A stretch of 64,000 bases of DNA from Saprospiraceae bacterium (GTDB taxonomy: Bacteria; Bacteroidota; Bacteroidia; Chitinophagales; Saprospiraceae), in assembly GCA_013214355.1 (NCBI GenBank), contig JABSSL010000021.1, positions 1-64,000 of the forward strand. Direction: 5' to 3'. Below the pieces are notes generated by a model, which made no database searches, was not told the DNA's origin, and saw nothing but the letters and a program-made list of their open reading frames with translations. This document shows, one piece after another, positions 7,358 to 16,303 of the stretch (its first letter is position 1; each line of letters starts with the position of its first letter). The position numbers and the translations under genes are program-made.

Positions 7358-9640
7358 ATGAATCGTCTTTTTATTGCTGGAATTTCATTCCTATGCCTTT
7401 GCCAGATTAGTATAGCACAACCCGATATCGCATTGGAAGATATCTGGCAGAATTATTCCTTCATGGCCAACTCGGTGCCTGGCTTCAACTTCATGAATGA
7501 TGGTAAGCACTACACTCGATTGGAGCGAGGTCGAATCAATCAGTATGATTTTACTACTGGACAATTGACCGAAACGCTTTTCAATGCAAGCGAGGTGGAA
7601 TCAGCGGAATTTCAAGGGGTGAGTGATTATGCCTTCAGTGCGGATGAATCTAAGATCATGATTAGTTCTCAATCGGAACGAATCTATCGTCGTTCTACGA
7701 AGGCCAAGTTCTTTGTGTATGATCGAAAAACCAAGCGCTTTGATGCGGTATACTCAGAAGATAAGATTCGGTATGCCACTTTCAATCCCAAGGCTGATAA
7801 GGTAGCATTTGTTTATGGTAATAATCTTCATTACAAAGATCTCAGCACGGGAAAGATTACACAGCTAACGGACGATGGAGCAAAGAATGCTATCATTAAT
7901 GGCGCTACGGATTGGGTGTACGAAGAGGAATTTGGCATTGCCGTGGGGTTCAAATGGTCGCCTGATGGCAAATATCTCGCCTTTATGCGCTTTGATGAGA
8001 GCGAGGTTAAAGAGTTTACCATGACGCATTATCACAATGGTGCTTATCCAGAATATGAAACCTTCAAATACCCGAAGGTAGGGGAAGACAATGCGAAAGT
8101 AAGTGTACATATTCACGATCTCTCCAGTGGTAAAACAGTCAAAGCGGATACCCAAGTAGAGGCCGAGCATTATATTCCTCGGATCCGTTGGACGGGTCAA
8201 CAGGATCAGCTCTGCGTGATTCGAATGAATCGCCATCAAAGCAAAGTAGAATTGCTGTTGGCGGATGCTAGTTCGGGTAAAACCAAAACTCTTTTTGAAG
8301 AGACCAATAAATATTATATCGAGGAGTCGGTCCTAGATAATTTGCATTTCTTGAAGGATAAAAAGCACTTCGTTTGGACCAGCGAGACGGACGGTTATCA
8401 TCACATCTATCTCTATGATATGAATGGGAAGATGGTTAAGCAATTGACCAAGGGAAAATGGGATATGACCGATTTCCATGGCGTGGATGAGAAAAATGGA
8501 AAAGTCTTCTATCAAGCAGCCAAGGATGCTCCGATGCGTCGTCATGAATACGTTGTAGACCTAGATGGTAAGAATGATAAACAGCTTACAGAGGAAGAAG
8601 GCTGGAACAGTGCTCAATACAGCAGTACTTTTGATTATTACGTCCTTACACATTCGACGATCAACAGCCCGGGAACCTATGTGGTATATGATCGCACAGG
8701 GAAAGAAGTTCGAACCATCGAGGACAACCGTTATTTGAAGAGTAAAATGAAGTCCTATGATATTCAGCCTGCGGAGTTCTTCAGTTTCACAACCAAGGAT
8801 AAAGTAGACTTGAATGGTTACATGATCAAACCTAGAGACTTTGATCCTAACAGGAAGTATCCGGTCTTCATGTATTTGTATGGCGGACCAGGTAGCCAGC
8901 AGGTGGTAGATAACTGGCGCGGTCAAAACTATTGGTGGTTCCAAATGCTAGCCCAGCAAGGATATGTTGTGGCTTGCGTGGACAACCGTGGTACGGGTGC
9001 GAGGGGAGAGGCCTTTAAGAAGATTACCTATATGCAATTGGGGCATTACGAAACAATAGATCAAATTGAAGCCGCCAAGTATTTAGGGAGTCTAGACTAT
9101 ACCGATCCAGGACGGATAGGAATCTTTGGCTGGAGTTATGGAGGCTACATGTCTAGCCTATGTTTGCTGAAGGGGAATGATGTCTTTAAGGCCGCAATCG
9201 CCGTAGCGCCAGTGACCAACTGGAAATGGTATGACACCATCTACACGGAGCGCTACATGCGTACAGAAAAAGAAAACCCTGAAGGGTATGCCAACAACTC
9301 ACCCGTCAATTTTGCCGACCAGCTAAAAGGCAATTACCTTTTGGTACATGGAATGGGGGATGACAATGTTCACTTCCAGCAAACAGCAGAGATGGCTAAT
9401 GCCCTGATCATGGCTAATAAGCAATATGATACCTACTTCTATCCCAACCGGAACCATGGCATCTACGGTGGATTGACGAGACTGCATCTGTATCAAAAAA
9501 TGAGCAACTTCTTAGATGAGAAATTGAAGGGCCCAAGTGACTTTCAACGCTCGCCAAAGACCATGAAGCAGGCCATTAAACTCGTTCCGACTGAAGAAGG
9601 ACCAAAGAAGAAGAAAAAGAGGAAGGTAATCAAGCCATAG
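7358..9640 (+). CDS. Dipeptidyl peptidase IV (S9B serine peptidase), secreted
   Basis: The 760-residue protein starts with a signal peptide (MNRLF through SIAQP), so it is exported, probably to the periplasm. The N-terminal beta-propeller half contains the DWVYEEEF motif that binds the substrate amino terminus in DPP IV enzymes. The C-terminal alpha/beta-hydrolase half carries the nucleophile in GWSYGGYMS (Ser593), the acid in GMGDDNVHFQ and the base His in NRNHGIYGG. DPP IV removes X-Pro or X-Ala dipeptides from peptide N-termini. An unusual lysine-rich tail (GPKKKKKRK) follows the catalytic domain. The gene appears monocistronic. Confidence 0.92.
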   Translation: MNRLFIAGISFLCLCQISIAQPDIALEDIWQNYSFMANSVPGFNFMNDGKHYTRLERGRINQYDFTTGQLTETLFNASEVESAEFQGVSDYAFSADESKIMISSQSERIYRRSTKAKFFVYDRKTKRFDAVYSEDKIRYATFNPKADKVAFVYGNNLHYKDLSTGKITQLTDDGAKNAIINGATDWVYEEEFGIAVGFKWSPDGKYLAFMRFDESEVKEFTMTHYHNGAYPEYETFKYPKVGEDNAKVSVHIHDLSSGKTVKADTQVEAEHYIPRIRWTGQQDQLCVIRMNRHQSKVELLLADASSGKTKTLFEETNKYYIEESVLDNLHFLKDKKHFVWTSETDGYHHIYLYDMNGKMVKQLTKGKWDMTDFHGVDEKNGKVFYQAAKDAPMRRHEYVVDLDGKNDKQLTEEEGWNSAQYSSTFDYYVLTHSTINSPGTYVVYDRTGKEVRTIEDNRYLKSKMKSYDIQPAEFFSFTTKDKVDLNGYMIKPRDFDPNRKYPVFMYLYGGPGSQQVVDNWRGQNYWWFQMLAQQGYVVACVDNRGTGARGEAFKKITYMQLGHYETIDQIEAAKYLGSLDYTDPGRIGIFGWSYGGYMSSLCLLKGNDVFKAAIAVAPVTNWKWYDTIYTERYMRTEKENPEGYANNSPVNFADQLKGNYLLVHGMGDDNVHFQQTAEMANALIMANKQYDTYFYPNRNHGIYGGLTRLHLYQKMSNFLDEKLKGPSDFQRSPKTMKQAIKLVPTEEGPKKKKKRKVIKP

Positions 9641-9673
9641 TGCTAAAGGAACAATTCTCGATTTAAAGTAGTT

Positions 9674-9903
9674 AAATAGGGGAAGGTTTAATACCGTGGA
9701 ACAAAAGTTTTTTGGAATATTGAGCATTGGATTTTGGTGAAGGGCAAGGCTCGAAGAGGGAAGATAGCCTTAGTTACCTGACCGATGAGAAACGCTGCCA
9801 TTCGCCAAAAGACATACTCAAGATGCAAAGTTACTTATGTTCCACGGTATTTAGTAGCTTAGATGCCTTCCGAGGCAGTCTAGCAGGGAACTTTCCCCTA
9901 TTT
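9674..9903 (+). ncRNA. Candidate structured RNA (multi-stem) upstream of smpB
   Basis: The stretch folds into nested helices that can be read by eye. P1 pairs 9674-9688 with 9889-9903 (15 bp, one G-U). P2 pairs 9690-9703 with 9838-9851 (14 bp, perfect). P3 is a hairpin at 9860-9882 (TAGA/TCTA and GCCT/AGGC around TCCG). P4 pairs 9732-9741 with 9801-9810 (10 bp, one G-U), and P5 pairs 9746-9751 with 9766-9771. The G-U pairs suggest a plus-strand RNA. It lacks the T-loop, CCA end and tag frame expected of tmRNA, and the conserved blocks of RNase P RNA. No consensus promoter or terminator is evident, so a fold-back DNA element remains possible. Strand is inferred. Confidence 0.45.
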
Positions 9904-10016
9904 CATTTTAGGGCGAACATAGCATTTGGTTTATTCTATTGTTAAGCGTTTCTTTGTTGAAGGACAGGAGGGGAAACAGATAGCAGTAGATGATCGATGG
10001 AAGAAATGTGACGAAA

Positions 10017-10484
10017 ATGGCAGAGAAGAAAAAAAATAAAGTCGAGATAATTAATAGAAAGGCCAAACATGAGTATCATTTTATCGATACTTATGAGGCC
10101 GGCTTAGTATTGCAAGGAACCGAGATCAAGTCTATCCGTAGCAATAATGCCAATCTCCGAGATGCCTATTGCTTCTTTAAAAAGGGAGAACTCTTCATCA
10201 AGAATATGTTTATTGCGGAGTATAACTTCGGCAATATATTCAATCATGAAACCCGCCGTACCCGCAAACTTCTCATGCGACGGCAGGAGCTCAAGAAATT
10301 GGAGAAAAAGATCAAAGAACGAGGATTTACCCTCATCCCATATCGCCTCTATCTCACCGAACGTGGCTTTGCTAAAGTAGAAATCGCCTTAGCTCAAGGT
10401 AAAAAATCACACGATAAGCGCCAGTCCATTAAAGAAAAGGATATGAAGCGTGATATGGCTAGGATGAAAAAAGTTAGGTTGTAG
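10017..10484 (+). CDS. smpB: SsrA-binding protein SmpB
   Basis: SmpB binds tmRNA and delivers it to stalled ribosomes for trans-translation. The 155-residue product matches the family in length and motifs: NRKAKHEYHFIDTYEAGLVL, GTEIKSIR, NLRDAYC, and the C-terminal basic tail HDKRQSIKEKDMKRD that forms a helix in the mRNA channel. The frame is open to 9990, but the ATG at 10017 (MAEKKKNK) is preferred because it gives the normal SmpB N-terminus. A strong intrinsic terminator follows 12 bp after the stop. The ssrA gene itself was not found in this window. Confidence 0.96.
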   Translation: MAEKKKNKVEIINRKAKHEYHFIDTYEAGLVLQGTEIKSIRSNNANLRDAYCFFKKGELFIKNMFIAEYNFGNIFNHETRRTRKLLMRRQELKKLEKKIKERGFTLIPYRLYLTERGFAKVEIALAQGKKSHDKRQSIKEKDMKRDMARMKKVRL

Positions 10485-10496
10485 ATCAATCAAGAA

Positions 10497-10535
10497 AGAA
10501 GGCTTAGTCGAAATTTTGACTAAGCCTTCTTTTTA
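10497..10535 (+). terminator. Intrinsic terminator of smpB
   Basis: A perfect 13-bp stem (AGAAGGCTTAGTC at 10497-10509 with GACTAAGCCTTCT at 10518-10530) encloses an 8-base loop and is followed by a T-run. It lies between smpB and the convergent desaturase gene and could also work in the other direction. Confidence 0.9.
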
Positions 10536-10576
10536 GATGTACTTATATCTCTTTGGTGTATCTGTATGGGGGCGTG

Positions 10577-11545
10577 TTATCCGTTTTGAGGGATTAATTC
10601 TCCCACCTTCCCCAATTCATTGAATAGTCCAACGAAGTAACCTTGGGTAACGTGTGCTTTTTCCTTGTAATCTTCCCCTTCCATTAGCAGATTATGGAGT
10701 TTGGGTAAATTGTAAAAGGGGACTGCTGGATAAAGGTGGTGCTCTAAATGGTAACCTACATTATGTGGAGCCAAAAGGAATTGCTCCAATAAGTTGGTCT
10801 TTACGGTACGAGTAGAAGTCAAAAGGTGGTCATAGGCCAGCTCACCAAAATGCTCTGCCACACTACGGATGTACTGGAACATGAAGAAGGTGGACAGGTA
10901 TGGGATCACCCAAAATAAACCATAGTAAGCCCATCCGTTAAATACAGTAAGTAGAGCAAAAAGAGTTAGCATAAAGATCAAGGAAGCTCTATTCTTCTGT
11001 CCTTTGGCTTTCTTTTGCTTGGCCTCTGTCGAGACAGAAAATCGCTTCAAGAACCAGATGGCATCCTTTATTCCTTGCACTAAGGTGAAATAAGACAAAA
11101 TCTGTAGTAAGAAAGCTTGTTTGGTTTTGGGGAAGGTAAAACTCTTTTTCCCCAACTTAGATACCCAATCAGGATCATCCTCCGTATTTAGGTGTCGATG
11201 GTGACGCATGTGGTTCTGTCGGTACACCTCGATGGAGCTGAATAGGGGATACATGATGAGCCAATTGGTCATTCTATCATTCCATTTTCGATTTTTCAAG
11301 AAACGATAATGAGAAGCATCATGCATAAGAATCGCTAGGGCGTGCATACGAGCGCCAATGACCAAGACAGCCACTAGATACGTATACCAAGTAAAGTAAT
11401 AGCTGCAAGCAATAATGGTAGCTGCGATGATTAGCCAGTCCAAAGCAATGGCCGAGGCGTGACGGAAGGCGTTTGTTTTAAATAAAGGTTTTAGATCTGT
11501 AGGTTTTACGCTGAGGTTTAGATCATTGGCATCGTTATGTGTCAT
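10577..11545 (-). CDS. Membrane fatty acid desaturase family protein
   Basis: The 322-residue integral membrane di-iron enzyme has all three histidine boxes: HDASH (residues 75-79), HMRHHRH (112-118) and HLEHH (266-270, preceded by H261). Hydrophobic segments lie before box 1 and between boxes 2 and 3, the usual four-helix layout. Members desaturate or hydroxylate acyl chains using O2 and an electron donor. The HNVGYHLEHHLYP ending is typical of acyl-lipid desaturases, and the regiospecificity cannot be read from the sequence. No ferredoxin or reductase gene adjoins it. The minus-strand gene stands alone, convergent with smpB. Confidence 0.88.
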   Translation of the reverse strand: MTHNDANDLNLSVKPTDLKPLFKTNAFRHASAIALDWLIIAATIIACSYYFTWYTYLVAVLVIGARMHALAILMHDASHYRFLKNRKWNDRMTNWLIMYPLFSSIEVYRQNHMRHHRHLNTEDDPDWVSKLGKKSFTFPKTKQAFLLQILSYFTLVQGIKDAIWFLKRFSVSTEAKQKKAKGQKNRASLIFMLTLFALLTVFNGWAYYGLFWVIPYLSTFFMFQYIRSVAEHFGELAYDHLLTSTRTVKTNLLEQFLLAPHNVGYHLEHHLYPAVPFYNLPKLHNLLMEGEDYKEKAHVTQGYFVGLFNELGKVGELIPQNG

Positions 11546-11720
11546 GCTTATTTGATTTGATTATGGAGAACTTTTTTTCTACAATTTGCTCCATCAAAGG
11601 CATGAAAACGATAGCTACGCGGTAACGGGCATACTTGTCTGGGTAACGTGCAAGCAGGAACCGGTAAGTGGTAAAGGGAAAATTAGAGCGATTAGATGGG
11701 GCCCAACCGCTCCGTATGCT

Positions 11721-12524
11721 TTACTCCCCGGTGCTTTCAGCAGCCACCGGAACCTCACCTTGGACATTCAAACTCCAGTCGTAAGGAATGTATTTCACTT
11801 TGGCTTTTGGAGAGACCTCCATCGGGCCATAGGTGTTTACGAAGTCGAGTATGTTATCTTATTTTCTAAAGTCCATCCGATACCAAGACAGGATCTTGGA
11901 CAGTTGTACTGTGTCTTTGGTAATGATGTTCTTGGTAGGATCGGCCAGGAAATCTTTGGCTGCTTGGTCAAGCTGTTGATCTAGTTTTTCGCCAGTGAAT
12001 GCGGCATTCAGTAATTTTGGGCAGGAGTAGGAGGCGCAATTTACGGCAAAATGAATGCGTGGATCCTTGAATTTTGGCCGGATAATTCCATGTTCAATAT
12101 TATTGAGATCATAGGTGGCGTCTTCAATCTGGATAAACTTGATATCCCAGACAGTATTGACAAAAGGTATGCCTTTCTTGATATCCTTGATGCTGGCTAC
12201 GGGGTAATGATTCATAATCAATTTGACCGTAAAAGCATTGTAAGCATTGATCCAATAAGCCAATCGATCATTTTTGGACCAGTTCTGTTGATTAGGGTGA
12301 TTATTGGAGAGCAGTTCCAAATATTCGTTGAAGCGAATACTATCCTGAAGAAAACCTTCATAGTTTACAAAGCCGGCTTCATTGACGTGCTGTCGTAGCA
12401 AAGAATCCCAAATGGCATGACTGATAGGCTTGGAAGCTGAGGCATAATCTGCTACTTTGCAACCCGATACACACAATAGTAGTAGCATACTAGCTAGGAG
12501 GAGTATACCAGTAAGTTTTTTCAT
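11721..12524 (-). pseudogene. DUF547 lipoprotein gene interrupted by an in-frame stop
   Basis: The frame opens at 12524 with a lipoprotein signal (lipobox VSGC) and a DUF547 domain (LAYWINAYNAFTVKLIM, DLNNIEHGIIR, IHFAVNCASYSCPKL). It meets TAA at 11859-11861 after 221 codons. The same frame continues beyond it with DNILDFVNTYGPMEVSP and KVKYIPYDWSLN, the normal DUF547 C-terminus, to a TAA at 11721-11723. Read through, the product would be about 267 residues, the usual family size. The stop could be one substitution from a Glu or Lys codon. It may be a recent nonsense mutation, a sequencing error or a tolerated truncation. The function of DUF547 is unknown. Confidence 0.75.
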
Positions 12525-12629
12525 TGTTGATGTTTTTAGCTGTAGATGATTAACGGTAAAATTTATTGTTGGTTAAAACCTTAAGCACTAAATATGTAGC
12601 TACTGTCTTTATCAGGACGCTGTACACTT

Positions 12630-13439
12630 ATGAAGTCACAATTCATCCATACAGATAAAGGCCGAATACACTTTCTGTCTTGGGGGCAAGGCGAACGCTT
12701 AATCATAGCCTTCCCTGGCTTTTCTAATCCCGCTTCTCTCTTCGAGCCCATCGGCACTGCTTTGCAGGATGAATGTACCATAGTCGCCCTAGATCTTCCC
12801 TTTCATGGCAGCACGCAATGGCAAAGCGAGCAATATACCCGGACTGATGTCGAGGAATGGATTGAAGCTGTTTTAACTCAATTCGGTAAGGACCATTTTG
12901 AGTGGATGGGCTTCAGCTTAGGTGGAAGAATTATCCTTTCGATGTTGGATTTTTTCCCTCAACAATTGCAAGGGATCCATCTCATTGCCCCGGATGGATT
13001 GGCCACCTATCGCACTTTCTATCCGAGCTTGGTCCCTCAGTTTATTCGTCGTGGCTTATTCCATTCCATGGCCCGCCGTCCCGATAGATGGCTTCGCCTT
13101 GCTCGGCGTTTACACGATTGGCGTTTACTGGATTATTTTAGTTTGATCTATATCGAAAAGCAACTGAGAACTTCCATCCAAACGGATCGACTTTTCAAGA
13201 CTTGGCTCTCTTTACCTAACTTCCCCGTTTCCACTCGCCAATCTCGTCGAATACTGCTCCAACGCAATCTACCCTTTAGTCTAAGTCTTGGTACTCGAGA
13301 TAAATTTGTGAATACCGACTCCATTAAGCGGTGGAGTAAGCCGATTTCTCAGGTACAGCTTCATGTATTTGATCAAGGCCATCAATTGGTCAATCATGAA
13401 TTAGGGCTTTATTTTCAGCAATTACTAGCCGAAGATTAG
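12630..13439 (+). CDS. Alpha/beta hydrolase
   Basis: The 269-residue cytoplasmic hydrolase (no signal peptide) has the oxyanion region AFPGFSNPASLFEP, the strand motif VALDLPFHG, the nucleophile elbow GFSLGGR (Ser97) and a C-terminal catalytic His in FDQGHQLVNHE. The Asp of the triad is probably in the GTRDKFVN segment. It belongs to the broad AB_hydrolase_1 group, and the substrate is unknown. Its stop codon overlaps the stop codon of the convergent TPR gene (TTAG at 13436-13439), leaving no room for a terminator between them. Confidence 0.8.
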   Translation: MKSQFIHTDKGRIHFLSWGQGERLIIAFPGFSNPASLFEPIGTALQDECTIVALDLPFHGSTQWQSEQYTRTDVEEWIEAVLTQFGKDHFEWMGFSLGGRIILSMLDFFPQQLQGIHLIAPDGLATYRTFYPSLVPQFIRRGLFHSMARRPDRWLRLARRLHDWRLLDYFSLIYIEKQLRTSIQTDRLFKTWLSLPNFPVSTRQSRRILLQRNLPFSLSLGTRDKFVNTDSIKRWSKPISQVQLHVFDQGHQLVNHELGLYFQQLLAED

Positions 13440-14734
13440 AGGCCCTTCAAAGCATTCTTGATTTCAATTTCTGCGATTGGTCCAAGTTCAAAAGCCGCTT
13501 CACGCGCCGCCTTCAGCAATGCTTTAGCTTCCTTAGTTTTTCCATTTTGTTTAAAAACCATCCCTGCTAGATATAGGGCATCTGGCTCTTCAGTTTGTCC
13601 CAGCACTTTTTCCTCTAATAGCTTTATCGCAGCATCCTTCGAACCCCGCTCATGTAAGTATTGGGCTCTAAGGGCATAGGACAAAGGATGCGCCCGTTGG
13701 TCAATTTCCGCTTTGGTTCTACCATCATTTTCTTCAAGTTGACCACTAGCCATTTGCCGTTCGGCAAGGGGGCGGGTGTATAAAAAGCCATATATTTCCT
13801 TGCTGGCACGGTCGAGGAAGCGACCGGTATATTGCGCTGCCTGTTGGAAATCTTGTTGATAGGTTGCAATATCTGCTAGTAGTAAGTCATAGTCTGGAAC
13901 GTCTTGCAGTGACTGTAGAAATTCAATAATACCTTTGGCTAGGGTGGGCGCTTTGTCATGAGAAAAGGCTATCCAGGCGATCCCTTTGAGGGCATGCAAC
14001 TCCGCAGGATTGTATTGTAAGGCTTGCAAAAAAGTGTTGTAGGACTTTTTGATTTTCCCTTGATGACCGTACATATCAGCCAGATTAGCCAAGGACCAAC
14101 TTACGAGGCTAGAGTCCCCTGAAGTCTTGGCCCGGCCTACTGCCTTTTCCATCCACACAATGGCGTCCTCTAACTCCCCCAATTCATCCTGGAGTTTAAC
14201 CTGTCTTGTCAGGTATTCGAACTTGTAGGAGTTGCCCAGACCATTAAGCAAGCCTAAGGCTTCCATCCGGGCACCTCTTTCTAGTAAAACGTCTACTTTG
14301 ATCAGACTTGATTGATATCTTTTCTCTCCAATAGCGAGGGCTTGATTGATATACCGATCTGCCTTAGCAAATTCGTGTCCCGTAATCGCATTTTGGGCTA
14401 AACCCTGCCAATTTGCAACCGTATTAGGGAAACGCCTGGCTAGATCCAGTAGTAGGCTATCGGAACTACGTAAGAATTGAACTTCACCGGATAAACGAAA
14501 GTATTGAGCTTGCAGGCTAGCTAACTTCTGCTGGTATATACTATTAGTAGCTTGATCTGCTAGTCGTTCTGCCCAGAAATTCACTTGTTCCAGGAGTGTT
14601 GATCGTTCATGATTAAAATACTCGGCTTGTAAGTATGGACGTATATCTTCTTGCTGTACAATGGGCTTTTTTGAGTTATAAAACCCCAAGGCGAATAGGC
14701 TACCCAAAACAAGAAGGGTGAATAATTTCTTCAT
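13436..14734 (-). CDS. Tetratricopeptide-repeat protein, exported or membrane-anchored
   Basis: The 432-residue protein starts at the ATG at 14734 (MKKLFTLLVLGSLFALGF), a signal or anchor sequence. The upstream in-frame ATG at 14770 would add a poor leader. The rest is helical with repeated TPR-like pairs, such as NWQGLAQNAI, ADRYINQALAIGEK, AYNTFLQ-like and AELHALKGIAW, and the tail has DALYLAGMVFKQNGKTKEAKALL. TPR proteins act as protein-protein scaffolds, and no enzymatic domain is visible. A 120-bp MITE copy lies only 36 bp upstream of the start, so it may carry or displace the promoter. Confidence 0.75.
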   Translation of the reverse strand: MKKLFTLLVLGSLFALGFYNSKKPIVQQEDIRPYLQAEYFNHERSTLLEQVNFWAERLADQATNSIYQQKLASLQAQYFRLSGEVQFLRSSDSLLLDLARRFPNTVANWQGLAQNAITGHEFAKADRYINQALAIGEKRYQSSLIKVDVLLERGARMEALGLLNGLGNSYKFEYLTRQVKLQDELGELEDAIVWMEKAVGRAKTSGDSSLVSWSLANLADMYGHQGKIKKSYNTFLQALQYNPAELHALKGIAWIAFSHDKAPTLAKGIIEFLQSLQDVPDYDLLLADIATYQQDFQQAAQYTGRFLDRASKEIYGFLYTRPLAERQMASGQLEENDGRTKAEIDQRAHPLSYALRAQYLHERGSKDAAIKLLEEKVLGQTEEPDALYLAGMVFKQNGKTKEAKALLKAAREAAFELGPIAEIEIKNALKGL

Positions 14735-14770
14735 GGTGTTCGGAATCTGGATGAGTAAAGGCAGAGCCAA

Positions 14771-14904
14771 TTACTTAATGCAAGTTGCGACTCAATCTAG
14801 AGAGCCCAAATGCGTCAGATATTTGCTGCAAAACCAAGCTCTCGGCTAAGTTTTTTGCAAAATCTTCCTTTTTTGCGCTCATTCATCGCAACTTGGGTTA
14901 CTTA
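14771..14904 (-). mobile_element. 120-bp MITE copy 1 with 7-bp target duplication
   Basis: The element itself is 14778-14897 and is flanked on both sides by TTACTTA (14771-14777 and 14898-14904), a perfect 7-bp target-site duplication. Its ends are inverted (CAAGTTGCGA on one side, TCGCAACTTG on the other). It matches the element at 35707-35826 in inverted orientation over its whole 120 bp, with about 11 differences by eye. It has no coding capacity, so a transposase elsewhere would have to move it. Confidence 0.8.
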
Positions 14905-14962
14905 GGTATTGGCCCTGCGGATTGTTCATGAGAGAAATGCTAGGATTTCTTTTGTTTATCGG

Positions 14963-15496
14963 TTAATGCGGACTCGCTAAGTAAGGGAAGGTATTCAAGA
15001 AGGCCTTATCATTAGCATCTACATTATCATCTGTTAGTCCAGGGTTTGCGGTACCATCAGGCCCTCCAAAGATGAGCAGCAGCTCTACAGAGATGACATC
15101 ATCATCCAATCTTCTTCCGGTTAGTACATTGGTACCATCAAAGAAGGTGGTGGGCTGTTGGGTAGCTACGGTCAGTACATCCGTGGCGAGTACGTCGGTG
15201 AAGGTAGTAGCATCTAGCCCAAGTGCATTGGTCGTATAGTTGGGGTTGAGCGCCAACAATCGGCTATTAAACTTGCTAGCAAAGGCTGCACCTTGCTGAG
15301 CCGGAGGAGTGATGTTGAAAACATCTTTGTCATCGCTCGAAACGAAAACTGTATTGATCGCTGGACGTGCCATTTGATCTTCCTGTTGGTACAGAAAGTT
15401 TTCAATCGGATTAAAATCATTGTCTTTTTCACAACTGCTGAGAAATAATGCCCCTAGCATTACTCCTAATAACAGATATCTTTTTGGATTTTTCAT
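14963..15496 (-). CDS. DUF4331-type lipoprotein (second of a pair)
   Basis: The 177-residue lipoprotein (lipobox LSSC, residues 19-22) resembles the C-terminal half of DUF4331 proteins. It has ARPAINTVFVSSDDKDVFN, which corresponds to the family's 'R.G.P.vN.v' segment, and the RRLDDDVISVELLL motif near the end. It follows the gene for the N-terminal half (15647-16303) after a 150-bp gap. The two together would make one normal-length DUF4331 protein, but each has its own export signal. Function is unknown. The family is found in exported proteins of many bacteria. Confidence 0.7.
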   Translation of the reverse strand: MKNPKRYLLLGVMLGALFLSSCEKDNDFNPIENFLYQQEDQMARPAINTVFVSSDDKDVFNITPPAQQGAAFASKFNSRLLALNPNYTTNALGLDATTFTDVLATDVLTVATQQPTTFFDGTNVLTGRRLDDDVISVELLLIFGGPDGTANPGLTDDNVDANDKAFLNTFPYLASPH

Positions 15497-15646
15497 GTTA
15501 CAATGGATTGATAATTTAAAGTACAGGCATAGCTGCGTCAGGCTTACTTACTTCCCGCTTGAGTTATTGGGAAGCCAGCAATTGATGCTGGTAAGCGAAC
15601 TAAGCGTGCTGTCTTTGAATAGGTTTAGATAATTAGGGAGGTGAAA

Positions 15647-16303
15647 CTAGATCTTTCTTTTGGCTTCGACCCAGGTGTTTAGTGAAGTAGCAGAACCTAG
15701 AAGAGCTTTAGGAACTTCTACGACTACGGAAAGGACATTGGTACCAGCAAAGGTATCGGTACCTGGATTCTTGAAGCCAGTAGCATTACCTGCTAATACT
15801 TCATTGAATTGAGCGAAGTCAAAGAAGAAAGGATCATCTCGAGGACCCGCAAATACTTTGATACCACCATTGGTCCCTACATTAACGGCTTGGTTATAAG
15901 CGCTAATGTTAGTCTCAGTCAAGGTACCTGCTGTTTCTATTACACTGACGGTCCCTTTTTGAGATGGAGCCACGGGGCCATACACCTGTACCTTCTCATT
16001 TTGGAATAAAGCCTGAATAACTAAGTCTTCCTGATTGTCTCCAGTATTGTCGATGTTAAATTCCACCATTACTTGCTCATCGAATTTGGCAGTGCTAGTG
16101 GCAGTTGGATCTAATAACCCTTGTAAGTTGCAGACGAATACTAGGTTGTCTGGGTTTTCTGGGCTTTCAAAGGCAAAGTAATCAGTGATGTCACTGGTCG
16201 TTGAGGTCACAGCAGGCGCGTCGATGTGATCGGCCGCCCACACGATTCCTACAGAAGCGGCGATAATCGCCAGCATTGTAAGAAATAGATTTTTGTTTTT
16301 CAT
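15647..16303 (-). CDS. DUF4331 family exported protein (first of a pair)
   Basis: The 218-residue protein has a signal peptide (start at 16303, cleavage near VWAAD). It then has the DHIDAPAV motif that opens DUF4331 domains, followed by DITDYFAFESPENPDNLVFV and the GPRDDPFFFD motif that is the family hallmark. It stops after KALLG...NTWVEAKRK, where single-chain DUF4331 proteins continue. The next gene supplies that remaining part. The frame is open upstream to 16321, but the ATG at 16303 gives the clean signal peptide. Function is unknown. Confidence 0.78.
   Translation of the reverse strand: MKNKNLFLTMLAIIAASVGIVWAADHIDAPAVTSTTSDITDYFAFESPENPDNLVFVCNLQGLLDPTATSTAKFDEQVMVEFNIDNTGDNQEDLVIQALFQNEKVQVYGPVAPSQKGTVSVIETAGTLTETNISAYNQAVNVGTNGGIKVFAGPRDDPFFFDFAQFNEVLAGNATGFKNPGTDTFAGTNVLSVVVEVPKALLGSATSLNTWVEAKRKI

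Noticed and set aside
9674-9903. tmRNA (ssrA) or RNase P RNA upstream of smpB
   Set aside because: There is no tRNA-like end with a T-loop and CCA, no tag frame, and none of the conserved RNase P blocks. The region is kept only as an unassigned structured element.
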